A stretch of DNA of 53,155 nt. Origin: JAJFFW01 sp038531315 (GTDB lineage: Bacteria; Pseudomonadota; Alphaproteobacteria; Caulobacterales; Parvularculaceae). A program made the translations under genes and the position numbers. A model generated the notes under the pieces. The model did no database searches. It worked only from the letters and a program-made list of their open reading frames with translations, and was not told the DNA's origin. Positions 42,430-50,185 of this stretch are shown here, one piece after another. The DNA lies in NCBI GenBank assembly GCA_038531315.1, contig JBCBBT010000021.1:1-53155 (forward strand), in the 5' to 3' direction. Positions within the stretch are counted from its first letter, which is position 1; every line of letters begins with the position of its first letter.

Positions 42430-43137
42430 ATGTCCGGCCCCGATGCAAAATTAGAAGTGATACAAACGGCGTCGGACGCGGCCGAACGCCTCAAGGCGAT
42501 CAATCTCGCCGTTAGTGAGGCGTGCGCCGAGGCCGGTCATCCCGATCGCAAGGTTCATATCACGGCTGTCTCTAAGAAGCATAGTCCGGCGACAATCCGG
42601 CTTTCGCTTGAGGCGGGGTTGCGATTATTTGGCGAAAACCGCGTCCAGGAGGCGATGGAAAAATGGCCCGCCCTGCGCGAGGAGTTTCCTGATACGGAAC
42701 TACGCCTGATCGGGCCGTTACAAAGCAACAAGGCGGCGGACGCTGTCGCCTTTTTTGATGTAATCGAGACGCTTGACCGCGCAAAGCTCGCCCGTGTTCT
42801 CGCCGATGAAATCGCGGCCCAGGGCCGCGCGCCGCGGCTCTACATTCAGGTAAATACCGGCGAGGAGCCTCAAAAATCAGGGATCGCGCCCGGCGACGCA
42901 GATGCGTTCACGGCGCAATGTCGCGATGAATACGGCCTGCCGATCGCCGGCTTTATGTGCATTCCCCCAATGGGCGAGCCGCCGGCGCCGCATTTCGCCT
43001 TGTTGGGAAAACTCGCAGCCCGTAACGGGGTTTCGGATCTATCGATGGGCATGAGCGGCGATTTCCTTATTGCAGCACAGCTCGGCGCCACCCACGTCAG
43101 AATCGGATCGGGCATTTTTGGCCCGCGCCCGTCTTGA
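42430..43137 (+). CDS. YggS/PLPBP-family pyridoxal phosphate homeostasis protein
   Basis: A 235-residue PLP-binding TIM-barrel protein. ITAVSKKHSPATIRLSLEAG contains the PLP lysine, and FGENRVQEAMEKW, LIGPLQSNKA, YIQVNTGEEPQKSGI, FMCIPP and LSMGMSGDFLIAAQLGATHVRIGSGIFGPR are family motifs in order. It buffers cellular PLP. The ATG at 42430 fits the family; upstream starts add a basic tail. It follows its divergent neighbour by about 50 bases. Confidence 0.92.
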   Translation: MSGPDAKLEVIQTASDAAERLKAINLAVSEACAEAGHPDRKVHITAVSKKHSPATIRLSLEAGLRLFGENRVQEAMEKWPALREEFPDTELRLIGPLQSNKAADAVAFFDVIETLDRAKLARVLADEIAAQGRAPRLYIQVNTGEEPQKSGIAPGDADAFTAQCRDEYGLPIAGFMCIPPMGEPPAPHFALLGKLAARNGVSDLSMGMSGDFLIAAQLGATHVRIGSGIFGPRPS

Positions 43138-43302
43138 TGCGCGTTGGCGCATTCAAAAAATTGGCTTCCGTCGCATCTTCACTTTGCGTAACGCTAGCGT
43201 GAGAATAAATTGATTTCCCTTCTGACATTAAATGAGAGTATGACGCGGACCCAATAAAGCGTGCTTTGTGAATGCGCGCTGACCAGACGCGGGATGAGAA
43301 CT

Positions 43303-43992
43303 ATGACGCGGGCCAAACGAATTTTATTGGTAGATGATGACGATCTGTTGCGAGAAACGCTCCAGGACCAATTCGCTGTTCACGACGAATATGCGCTTGA
43401 GACGGCGACAACCGCGCAGCAGGCTGTCGAGGCGGTCAAACAGGAAGCGCATATCGACTTACTTTTGCTTGATGTGGGCCTGCCGGATATGGACGGGCGC
43501 GAAGCGTGTGAGCTGATGCGCAAGAACGGGTTCAAATCGCCGATCATCATGCTGACCGGGGCGGACACTGACGCCGATCACATTCTTGGACTGAATGCCG
43601 GCGCGAATGATTACGTCACGAAGCCCTTCAAATTCGCCGTTCTTTTGGCCCGCGTGCGCGCCCATTTGCGCAGTCACGAGCAAAATGAAGATGCAGTATT
43701 CAAGGTCGGCCCCTATGAATTCCGCCCCTCTGTCAAAATGTTGGTGGCGCAAGACGATAAGAAAATTCGCCTGACCGAAAAAGAAACGTCGATTTTGAAG
43801 TTTCTTTATCGCGCCGGCGGCCAGCCGGTCTCCCGCGATGTCCTGCTTGATGAGGTTTGGGGCTATAATTCCGGCGTCACGACCCACACCCTGGAAACGC
43901 ATGTCTACCGACTGCGCCAGAAAATCGAGCCTGATCCTTCGAACGCATCCTTGCTGGTGACGGAAAGCGGCGGCTATCGGCTGAGCCTTTAA
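43303..43992 (+). CDS. cenR: OmpR-family response regulator, CenR-like
   Basis: A 229-residue two-component regulator. The receiver domain has the acidic cluster DDDD (11-14), phospho-acceptor Asp57 (LLLLDVGLPDMDG), Thr in MLTGAD and Lys in YVTKPF. The OmpR-type winged helix has KIRLTEKETSILKFLYRAGGQPVSRDVLLDEVWGYNSG and THTLETHVYRLRQKIEP. The sequence resembles CenR of the Caulobacter CenK-CenR pair, which controls the cell envelope; the symbol is moderately certain. No histidine kinase is adjacent. A perfect palindrome ACGCTAGCGT lies at 43191-43200 upstream. Confidence 0.85.
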   Translation: MTRAKRILLVDDDDLLRETLQDQFAVHDEYALETATTAQQAVEAVKQEAHIDLLLLDVGLPDMDGREACELMRKNGFKSPIIMLTGADTDADHILGLNAGANDYVTKPFKFAVLLARVRAHLRSHEQNEDAVFKVGPYEFRPSVKMLVAQDDKKIRLTEKETSILKFLYRAGGQPVSRDVLLDEVWGYNSGVTTHTLETHVYRLRQKIEPDPSNASLLVTESGGYRLSL

Positions 43993-44019
43993 GGCTCAGG
44001 AGGCGACCCGCGAGACACG

Positions 44020-44364
44020 ATGGTCACGATTTTTCATCATCCGCGCTGTTCAAAGTCGCGCGCAACGCTTGCTTTGCTTCGCGAGCGGGGCATTGAGCCG
44101 GAAATCAGGCTCTATCTTGATACCCCGCCGTCGGCGCTGGAACTGAGGGGCGTTCTGAACGCCCTCGGCATCGGCCCTCGCGATCTTCTGCGCAAAAATG
44201 AGGCCGCCTACAAAGACCTTGGCCTCGCCGCGGATAAGCATAGCGACCAACAGCTGATTGACTTGATGTGCGCACATCCGATCGTGATCGAACGACCGAT
44301 CGTGATCAATGGCGAGAGGGCCGCAATCGGGCGGCCGCCGGAGACCGTTCTCGCGATCTTGTGA
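44020..44364 (+). CDS. arsC: Arsenate reductase, glutaredoxin-coupled ArsC type
   Basis: A 114-residue thioredoxin-fold protein with the ArsC start VTIFHHPRCSKSRATLALL (Cys10), the LYLDTPPSALELRGVLNALG segment, and the C-terminal VIERPIVINGERAAIGRPPE with the conserved Arg. The family includes true arsenate reductases and Spx/YffB relatives; the active-site Cys and Arg pattern supports ArsC. It lies 27 bases after cenR, separated by the perfect palindrome CTGAGCCTT-T-AAGGCTCAG (43981-43999) that overlaps the cenR stop. Confidence 0.88.
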   Translation: MVTIFHHPRCSKSRATLALLRERGIEPEIRLYLDTPPSALELRGVLNALGIGPRDLLRKNEAAYKDLGLAADKHSDQQLIDLMCAHPIVIERPIVINGERAAIGRPPETVLAIL

Positions 44365-44383
44365 GGCGGCTTGCCGGCGTTCC

Positions 44384-45949
44384 CTACAAATCGGTCGCCG
44401 CGCCTTTATCGAGCTTGTTCAGGATCGACCGCGCCCGCTTTCGATAGGCGCTTTTCTTGTCCTTATCGAGCCGCGCCCAATTTTGATAGACCCGTGAAAG
44501 TCGGCCATTGCCTCTCAATTTGTCTTCATTGCGTATCAGGAAATCCCAGTACAGCGCATTGAAAGGACAGGCCCCGTCTTCCGTTTTTTTGGAAACCGAA
44601 TAGCGGCAATCGCCACAATAGTTGGACATGCGGTTGATATAAGCGCCGCTCGCCGCATATGGCTTTGACCCAAGAACGCCGCCGTCGGCAAAAAGCGCCA
44701 TTCCGATAACGTTCGGCGCTTCCACCCACTCATAGGCGTCCGGATAGACGGCGAGATACCATTCGTGGACGTCATGGGGGTCTATGCCGGCGATCAATGC
44801 GAATGTGCCCGTCACCATCAGTCGCTGGATGTGATGCGCATACGCCTCTTCTTTTGTTTGCGCTATTGCTGCACGCAGACAGGCCATATCCGTCTCGGCA
44901 GTCCAGTAAAAATCGGGCAGTTTCCGGTCCGCTTCAAAGAAATTCGCCTTCACGTAATCCGGACCTTCGCGCCAATAAATGCCGCGGACGAACTCCCGCC
45001 ATCCGATTATCTGGCGAATAAATCCTTCGACCGCGTTTAAAGGCGCGGCGCCCTTTTCGTATTGCTTGACGGCGCGCCGGCACACATCCAGCGGATCGAG
45101 CAAGCCCGCATTGATGTACATCGACAGCAGGGAATGAAACAAAAAGCGATTGTCCGCCATCATCGCATCCTGATAATCGCCGAACTGCGCCAACGCCTTC
45201 GTCAAAAAACGATCGCGTGCTTTTTCCGCGTCCTTGCGCGTCACCGCGAACCAGAAGGGCGCGGCGTCCCCGAAATGATCGCCAAAGCGGTCTTCCACGA
45301 GATCAATGACGTTGCGGGTGATGGCGTCCGGTTCAAAGCGCGGCGGCGCTGGCGATTTGAGTCCGTCTTTTGGCGATTTGCGGTTCTCCTGATCGTAATT
45401 CCATTTCCCGCCTTCAGGCGCGCCGTCCTTAATGAGCAATCCGGTCTTTTTCCGCATCTCCCGGTAGAAATATTCCATACGGAGCGATTTGCGGCCTTCC
45501 GCCCAGTCCGCAAATTCATCGTGCGAACACAAAAAGCGCTCATCGTCGAGAATTTCAACGGCGCAGTCGAGCTCTTCGTCCCAGTGCTTCATCGCTTCAA
45601 AAAGTCGCCATTCGCCCGGCTCCACGACCGTCAGGGTTTCTGGCGCGTATCGATCAACGGCGTCGGCAACGAGCTCTTTGAACGATGTGTAGGTTTTTGC
45701 GCCATCGAGCGCCGCATAGTCGACCGACCAGCCAGCCTCGCGGAGATCCTCAGCAAAGTGGCGCATCGCGGAGAAAACAAAAATCAGCTTTTTCTTGTGG
45801 TGCTGAACGTATGTCGCCTCTTCGACGATCTCGCCCATGATCACAACGTCGGTTGACGGATCAGCTGAGCGAAGGCTTGCGATTTCAGGGGTCAGTTGAT
45901 CGCCAAGGATCAGGACGAGACGGCTGGTTTTTTTCTTTTTGCTCACCAC
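44384..45949 (-). CDS. Fe-S cluster photolyase/cryptochrome (PhrB/CryB type)
   Basis: A 521-residue flavoprotein of the FeS-BCP group. It starts with LVLILGDQLTPEIASL and has the FAD-domain segments MYINAGLLDPLDVC, FIRQIIGWREFVRGIYW and MVTGTFALI. The four [4Fe-4S] ligands are Cys357, Cys445, Cys448 and Cys461; their spacing of 88, 3 and 13 equals that of Agrobacterium PhrB (350, 438, 441, 454). That family repairs (6-4) photoproducts or senses light. The start is a GTG. It overlaps the downstream end of the SDR gene by 7 bases, and the two probably form one operon. Confidence 0.93.
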   Translation of the reverse strand: MVSKKKKTSRLVLILGDQLTPEIASLRSADPSTDVVIMGEIVEEATYVQHHKKKLIFVFSAMRHFAEDLREAGWSVDYAALDGAKTYTSFKELVADAVDRYAPETLTVVEPGEWRLFEAMKHWDEELDCAVEILDDERFLCSHDEFADWAEGRKSLRMEYFYREMRKKTGLLIKDGAPEGGKWNYDQENRKSPKDGLKSPAPPRFEPDAITRNVIDLVEDRFGDHFGDAAPFWFAVTRKDAEKARDRFLTKALAQFGDYQDAMMADNRFLFHSLLSMYINAGLLDPLDVCRRAVKQYEKGAAPLNAVEGFIRQIIGWREFVRGIYWREGPDYVKANFFEADRKLPDFYWTAETDMACLRAAIAQTKEEAYAHHIQRLMVTGTFALIAGIDPHDVHEWYLAVYPDAYEWVEAPNVIGMALFADGGVLGSKPYAASGAYINRMSNYCGDCRYSVSKKTEDGACPFNALYWDFLIRNEDKLRGNGRLSRVYQNWARLDKDKKSAYRKRARSILNKLDKGAATDL

Positions 45950-46623
45950 GGAATTTCCTTGCCGGCGTAATCGAAGAATTTGCCGCTGTCTTCTGGCGTC
46001 AGCTTTTGCAAGACGGATAACATTTGATGCGCGGCTTCCTGCGGGGAGGCGGTGTACTTGCCTCTTGCGTATGCGCGGGTGAGCGGTGTTTCAATCGTAC
46101 CCGGATGAAGGGCCACAACGATCGAGTGTTTCCGTGTGCGCTTTAGTTCAATCGCAGCGCAGCGGACGAGTTGGTTTAGCGCCGCCTTCGACGCGCGATA
46201 GCTCATCCATCCGCCGAGGCGATTGTCGCCAATGGAGCCGACGCGTGCTGATAAAGTCGCGATAACGGCTTTGTTGTCCTGCGCCAGGAGCGGCCCGAAA
46301 TGTTTGAAAATCAACGCCGGTCCAATGGCGTTCACGGCAAATGCGTCCATCATTGCGTCCGGCGAGAGGTCTTTAAATGATTTCTCCGGGCCAGACCCCG
46401 CGGCCTCAAGGACGCCTGTCGCGTCAAAAATCAGATCAAAGGCGGCGCCGTCGTCTGACAGCCGGCGCGCCGCCTCTTCAACGCTTGCTTCATCGGTCAA
46501 ATCGATGTCGCCGTTGCGGCGGCTCAGTCGCGTGATGCGATCAATAATCGGCCCCGCCTCCAACGCGTCAGCGATCGCGGTCCCGATGCCGCCGGCGGCG
46601 CCGATTACCAGGGCGGCGGCCAT
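45943..46623 (-). CDS. Short-chain dehydrogenase next to photolyase
   Basis: A 226-residue SDR of the CsgA/C-factor-like group. The glycine motif ALVIGAAGGIGTAIADAL starts at residue 4, and the catalytic Ser and YxxxK are intact (TLSARVGSIGDN and YRASKAALNQL). It overlaps the photolyase gene. The SDR-photolyase pairing occurs in several marine Proteobacteria, hinting at a shared stress response; the substrate is unknown. Confidence 0.88.
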   Translation of the reverse strand: MAAALVIGAAGGIGTAIADALEAGPIIDRITRLSRRNGDIDLTDEASVEEAARRLSDDGAAFDLIFDATGVLEAAGSGPEKSFKDLSPDAMMDAFAVNAIGPALIFKHFGPLLAQDNKAVIATLSARVGSIGDNRLGGWMSYRASKAALNQLVRCAAIELKRTRKHSIVVALHPGTIETPLTRAYARGKYTASPQEAAHQMLSVLQKLTPEDSGKFFDYAGKEIPW

Positions 46624-46767
46624 AGCGTTGCTCCGTTTGTTACGCCGGTAATACGTGTCGCGATGAGGAGCGGATCGAAGGCGCCGGAATAGGCGCGCGC
46701 GTCAGGGCCGCGCAAGCGAGAAGATATTAAATACGACGCAGAAAACGCCGCATAGCGCGGCTGTTGC

Positions 46768-47520
46768 TCATTGAGCCTCGCGGGCGACCGCAATTGTATG
46801 GTCCAATAGTGCGCGGCCGCCGGGCGCGCCATGACTCGGGATCACGATCTTGGCGTCGGGGAAGGCTCGCGCCACTGCTGCGACGGCGTCATCCCAATGA
46901 TCGATATCGCCGTCCGACGTGTTGCCAAGGCTGGTCTGTTTGAGTGGGCGCACCAAACAGCCGCCAAAGAGGATGCGCGACTGCGTCTCATAGACCACGA
47001 TATTATCGCGAGTGTGCCCCGGGCCGGGGTAGAAAAGTTTAAAGTCCCCGCCTCGCTTGAACGTTAGCTGGCGACCTTCCGCGAGGTCGAACGCCACGTC
47101 TGCGGGGATCAGGCCGCGCGCCGGCGCATCTTCATTGGTTAGTCTGTGCGCCATTGTTTCAACGCCCGCGGCTTTCAGCGCCCCAACGCCGCCCATCTTG
47201 TCGTCATGAGCGTGGGTGATGATCGCAACGGCTGGTAATTCCCCCGTCATGTCTTCGATCAGCGACAGCAATGCCGTCGTTTGCGCATCGTTCCAGGCCG
47301 TATCGATCAGAACGACCCCTTTGTCGCTGTCGAAGACCAGCCCGTGCGAGAGGACGCTGCCCCACGGTTCAATCGTCTTGTAGCTCTTGTGCAGCCAGAC
47401 GCCGCGCGCGATTTTTTCCAGCTCAACGCCCTGCGGCGGAGAGGCTTCAATTTCGCCTGCGTGCGTGCAGGCCTGGATCAGGAGCGCTGCAGCGGCCCAA
47501 AAAAATGCGTGTTTTTTCAT
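46768..47520 (-). CDS. Subclass B1 metallo-beta-lactamase (NDM-like active site)
   Basis: A 250-residue exported zinc enzyme. All six B1 zinc ligands are present: His103, His105 and Asp107 in THAHDDKMGG, His169 in GPGHTRDN, Cys188 in LFGGCLV and His230 in IPSHG. The HxHxDKMGG and CLVxPLKQTSLGNTSDGD segments resemble NDM-type enzymes; Arg replaces the usual Lys three residues after the zinc Cys. A signal peptide precedes Cys18, a possible lipoprotein site as in NDM-1. B1 enzymes hydrolyse beta-lactams including carbapenems; that activity is inferred. No mobile-element sequence flanks the gene, so it looks resident. The start at 47520 is chosen over a longer reading in the same frame. Confidence 0.88.
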   Translation of the reverse strand: MKKHAFFWAAAALLIQACTHAGEIEASPPQGVELEKIARGVWLHKSYKTIEPWGSVLSHGLVFDSDKGVVLIDTAWNDAQTTALLSLIEDMTGELPAVAIITHAHDDKMGGVGALKAAGVETMAHRLTNEDAPARGLIPADVAFDLAEGRQLTFKRGGDFKLFYPGPGHTRDNIVVYETQSRILFGGCLVRPLKQTSLGNTSDGDIDHWDDAVAAVARAFPDAKIVIPSHGAPGGRALLDHTIAVAREAQ

Positions 47521-47935
47521 GAAATATCTGCCTTGCGAAACAACCCAAGCTTCGGCGCCGCTAAAACTTGTTGTGATATTTCTGGCTTTTTCATGAAGCG
47601 GTCGGTTTTTGAGCGGGGGGCAGTCTTCACTCTGCGATGCCCGCTCGAGAGTTTGCGCCGGTCGAAAGCTTTTGAACAGAGGCGCCGCCCGGGCGCCTGT
47701 CCGCCAGAAAATAGCGTTGCGTTCTCTGCGGGGGTGTTCGCGGCCACGCGGTCTTTGTCGTCGCGGCCCGCGTTTCCAAACGGGTTTACCGTTTTCTCCA
47801 GACGCCAATCGCGGCAAAGGACCTTTTCGCACGCTATAGCGCTACAGGACAACGATTGTGCGCTGATTTAACCGATGGTGCGCCAACGCGCCGTATCGCA
47901 TCGCCGGCGCTAAATTTATTCGCCATTCTCGGCTT
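47521..47935. other. Intergenic region upstream of the metallo-beta-lactamase gene
   Basis: 415 bases with no credible gene; the open frames here lack starts, binding sites and protein-like composition. It should hold the beta-lactamase promoter. No AmpR-type or BlaI-type operator could be recognised. Confidence 0.4.
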
Positions 47936-48496
47936 TTATTCAGCCTCGCGCACGCGCGGATGTCCCGCCTTTTTCCAGGCGTCAAATCCGCCATCCATGT
48001 GAAGGATTGTTGTGATGCCGGCCTTTCTCATCAGCGGCGCAGCGCGGCCGCTCCGATGACCCGATTTACAGTGAACGAGATAGGTTTTCTCCGGATCCAG
48101 TTCTTTAATCCGCTTACCGAATTTACGAGAAAAATAATTGATGTTCTTGGCGCCCTCAATATGGCCGCGCCGGAACTCACTGCGGGTTCTGACGTCCAAG
48201 ACTACAATATCCGGATAAGCGGCGATCAATGCGTGCGCTTCGTCTACACTGACATGACGAACGCCGTTTTCTTTTAGTGTTCCCGTTTCCTCAATCGTCG
48301 GCTCAACGGTCACTCCATTAGCCGGCTCATCGGTCGTCTCATTCATCGGTGTATTGTCTTGCGCGGCGGATTGAATAGCGGTCTGAGCGGCAGTCTGTGC
48401 AGTTGTCCGGGCGGCGACTTGTGCGGCGACTTGCGCGGCGCTGAAGACCGCGAGCAGCATCGCTGTGGCGGCAATCCTCTTCGAAAGACGGGGCAT
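47936..48496 (-). CDS. Exported rhodanese-domain protein
   Basis: A 186-residue protein with a signal peptide (AATAMLLAVFSAAQVAA), a low-complexity Ala/Gln/Thr repeat (AAQVAARTTAQTAAQTAIQ), an acidic linker, and a C-terminal rhodanese domain from about residue 78 (HVSVDEAHALI, VVLDVRTRSEFRRGHIEGAKNI). The active-site Cys lies in YLVHCKSGHRSGR. It could move sulfane sulfur in the periplasm. It is divergent from a persulfide-dioxygenase-like gene, which suggests a joint sulfur role. Confidence 0.88.
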   Translation of the reverse strand: MPRLSKRIAATAMLLAVFSAAQVAAQVAARTTAQTAAQTAIQSAAQDNTPMNETTDEPANGVTVEPTIEETGTLKENGVRHVSVDEAHALIAAYPDIVVLDVRTRSEFRRGHIEGAKNINYFSRKFGKRIKELDPEKTYLVHCKSGHRSGRAAPLMRKAGITTILHMDGGFDAWKKAGHPRVREAE

Positions 48497-48826
48497 GTGA
48501 CGGTATCCTTTCTAACGGAGACAAGCTAAACCAGACTGCGCCCGAGCCGGATGTTTTACCATCCCGTGGCGGACAATCCTAGAAGACGCGCCGCAGCGCT
48601 GTAACTGACATGTTGAGGATACCGTCGCACAAGAGGCCGTTTTTGTTCGTGACTTAGTCACGGTATGCCGCCTTCGTCGCCTATATGCGAAGGCAACGCC
48701 AAGCGCCGTTCATGGGCGCGTTTCGGGCTTCGCAAGTACATGAGCGAGCGCGTTGCAGAATTCCGCTACCATTGCAAAGGCGGCGGGCCAAAGCGCCGTC
48801 CGCCCCGATTACTGAAAGGCAACACA
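48497..48826. promoter_or_regulatory. Divergent region between rhodanese and dioxygenase-like genes
   Basis: 330 bases between divergent genes, with a perfect inverted repeat CGTGAC-TTA-GTCACG at 48648-48662. Such a site could bind a regulator that controls both genes, for example a sulfide-responsive repressor. No gene is seen; the frame open upstream of the dioxygenase start is not convincing. Confidence 0.35.
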
Positions 48827-49705
48827 ATGAAGTCCGTAAGCGGCGCACCAGATGTTTCGGGGTTCTTTGACGACGCCACGAATACGATCAGCTATGTTGT
48901 TGCTGATCCGGCGACCAATGCCTGCGCGATCATTGACTCGCTTCTCGATTATGATCAGGCGTCCGGCCGCACCAGCACGGCGTCGGCCGAAAAGCTCATT
49001 GAGTTTGTATCGGCCCGCAGTCTTTCCGTTGAGTGGATCATCGACACCCATGTGCATGCCGATCACCTTACAGCGGCGCCGTTTTTGAGGGAAAAGCTCG
49101 GCGGGCGGACCGCTATCGGAGAGCGGATCGCCGACGTACAGAAAGTCTTTGCCGAAATCTTCAATGAAGGACAATCGTTCCATACGGACGGCAGCCAGTT
49201 TGATCATCTCTTCAAGGATGGTGAGACCTATGAGTTAGGATCAATCAAGGCGATCGCGCTCCATACGCCGGGGCATACGCCCGCCTGTATGAGCCACCTG
49301 ATCGGCGACGCCCTGTTTGTCGGCGACACCGTATTCATGCCCGACTTCGGCACGGCGCGATGTGACTTCCCCGGCGGCGATGCGGGCCAGCTGTACGATT
49401 CAATCCAGACGCTCTTTGCGCTGCCCGACGAAACGCGGATGTTTTTGTGCCATGATTACAAAGCGCCCGGCCGCAATGAATTCGTCTGGGAAACATCGGT
49501 CGGCGCGCAAAAGCGGGAGAACATTCATGTCGGCGGCGGCGTTGCGCGGGACGACTTCATCAAAATGCGCACCGCGCGCGACGCAACACTTTCAATGCCG
49601 CAACTGATTTTACCGGCTGTACAGATCAATATGCGCGCCGGTGAAATGCCGCCGCCCGAAGAAGGCGGCAAGCGATTTATCAAGATCCCGATCAACGGGC
49701 TTTGA
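48827..49705 (+). CDS. Persulfide dioxygenase / Blh-like metallo-hydrolase
   Basis: A 292-residue metallo-beta-lactamase-fold protein. The metal motif is DTHVHADHLTAA, with the second ligands in HTPGHTPACMSHL, VGDTVFMPDFGTARCDFPGGDAGQLYDS and LCHDYKAPGRNEFVWETSVGAQK. These are ETHE1/Blh features, so oxidation of glutathione persulfide to sulfite is the likely role. It has no fused rhodanese domain, but a separate rhodanese gene lies divergently next to it. GAAAGG precedes the ATG at 48827; an upstream in-frame start is unlikely. Confidence 0.88.
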   Translation: MKSVSGAPDVSGFFDDATNTISYVVADPATNACAIIDSLLDYDQASGRTSTASAEKLIEFVSARSLSVEWIIDTHVHADHLTAAPFLREKLGGRTAIGERIADVQKVFAEIFNEGQSFHTDGSQFDHLFKDGETYELGSIKAIALHTPGHTPACMSHLIGDALFVGDTVFMPDFGTARCDFPGGDAGQLYDSIQTLFALPDETRMFLCHDYKAPGRNEFVWETSVGAQKRENIHVGGGVARDDFIKMRTARDATLSMPQLILPAVQINMRAGEMPPPEEGGKRFIKIPINGL

Positions 49706-50185
49706 ATACGCGCGCTCGCGGGCGCACACCATGCCGCCGGTTATCACCAACATTCAATCAATCAGTTTTACGAGAAGAAAATGGAGCGGGCGATGCGATC
49801 AAAATAACCTTATAAAACTAATAAAATCAGTAACTTAAAGGATCTGCATCTGAAGATTGTACAACAAAAAGTACCGAATTTGTACCGCAAAAACTTTGAC
49901 GCGGCGAGCGACCAAATTTCGAATTACAGTAGCCGAAGAGTTTGGAGCGGTAAACGAGATTCGAACGTCGAGTTCGGTTTGGCGGCAATATCCTCAGAAC
50001 GGACATAAAGCTAGGCAATACTAATTGCCGAATAGGCGCAGGAGCGGACAAAATCGGCGCGGTAAGCACAAATTAGGTTTCGGTGAAAAAGGTCGTGTAA
50101 ATTTGATGACAAGAGCTGCGAACTTAAACGCTCAGCCGCCGATTCGGCTATAGGGGCCTTTGTTGATATAACCTTCGACATCGTC
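49706..50185. other. AT-rich junction region, probable island boundary
   Basis: 480 bases without a credible gene, distinctly richer in A and T than the rest of the window (notably 49790-49930). It contains GTACCGAATTTGTACCGCA, the sort of sequence found near integrase attachment sites, and a tRNA-Gly-like 3' end (49943-49966). It separates the last chromosomal-type gene from a gene of different composition. Confidence 0.5.
49943..49966 (-). other. tRNA-Gly 3'-end copy, candidate att site
   Basis: On the minus strand this stretch reads as the T-loop, T-stem 3' strand and acceptor 3' strand of a tRNA ending in CCA. From the T-loop on it differs at only two positions from E. coli tRNA-Gly (GCC) as I know it. 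The 5' strand of the T-stem does not pair, and no D or anticodon arm precedes it, so it is a fragment rather than a gene. Such fragments mark the far end of elements integrated into tRNA genes. Confidence 0.6.

Noticed and set aside
46605..46832. A 75-residue open frame between the SDR and metallo-beta-lactamase genes
   Set aside because: It overlaps both genes, and its composition and start show no support.
47521..47832. A longer N-terminus for the metallo-beta-lactamase
   Set aside because: The extension of 104 residues is basic and unstructured and would bury the signal peptide that begins at 47520.
49943..50015. An intact tRNA gene on the minus strand
   Set aside because: Only the 3' end resembles tRNA-Gly; the T-stem 5' strand, anticodon arm and D arm are missing.
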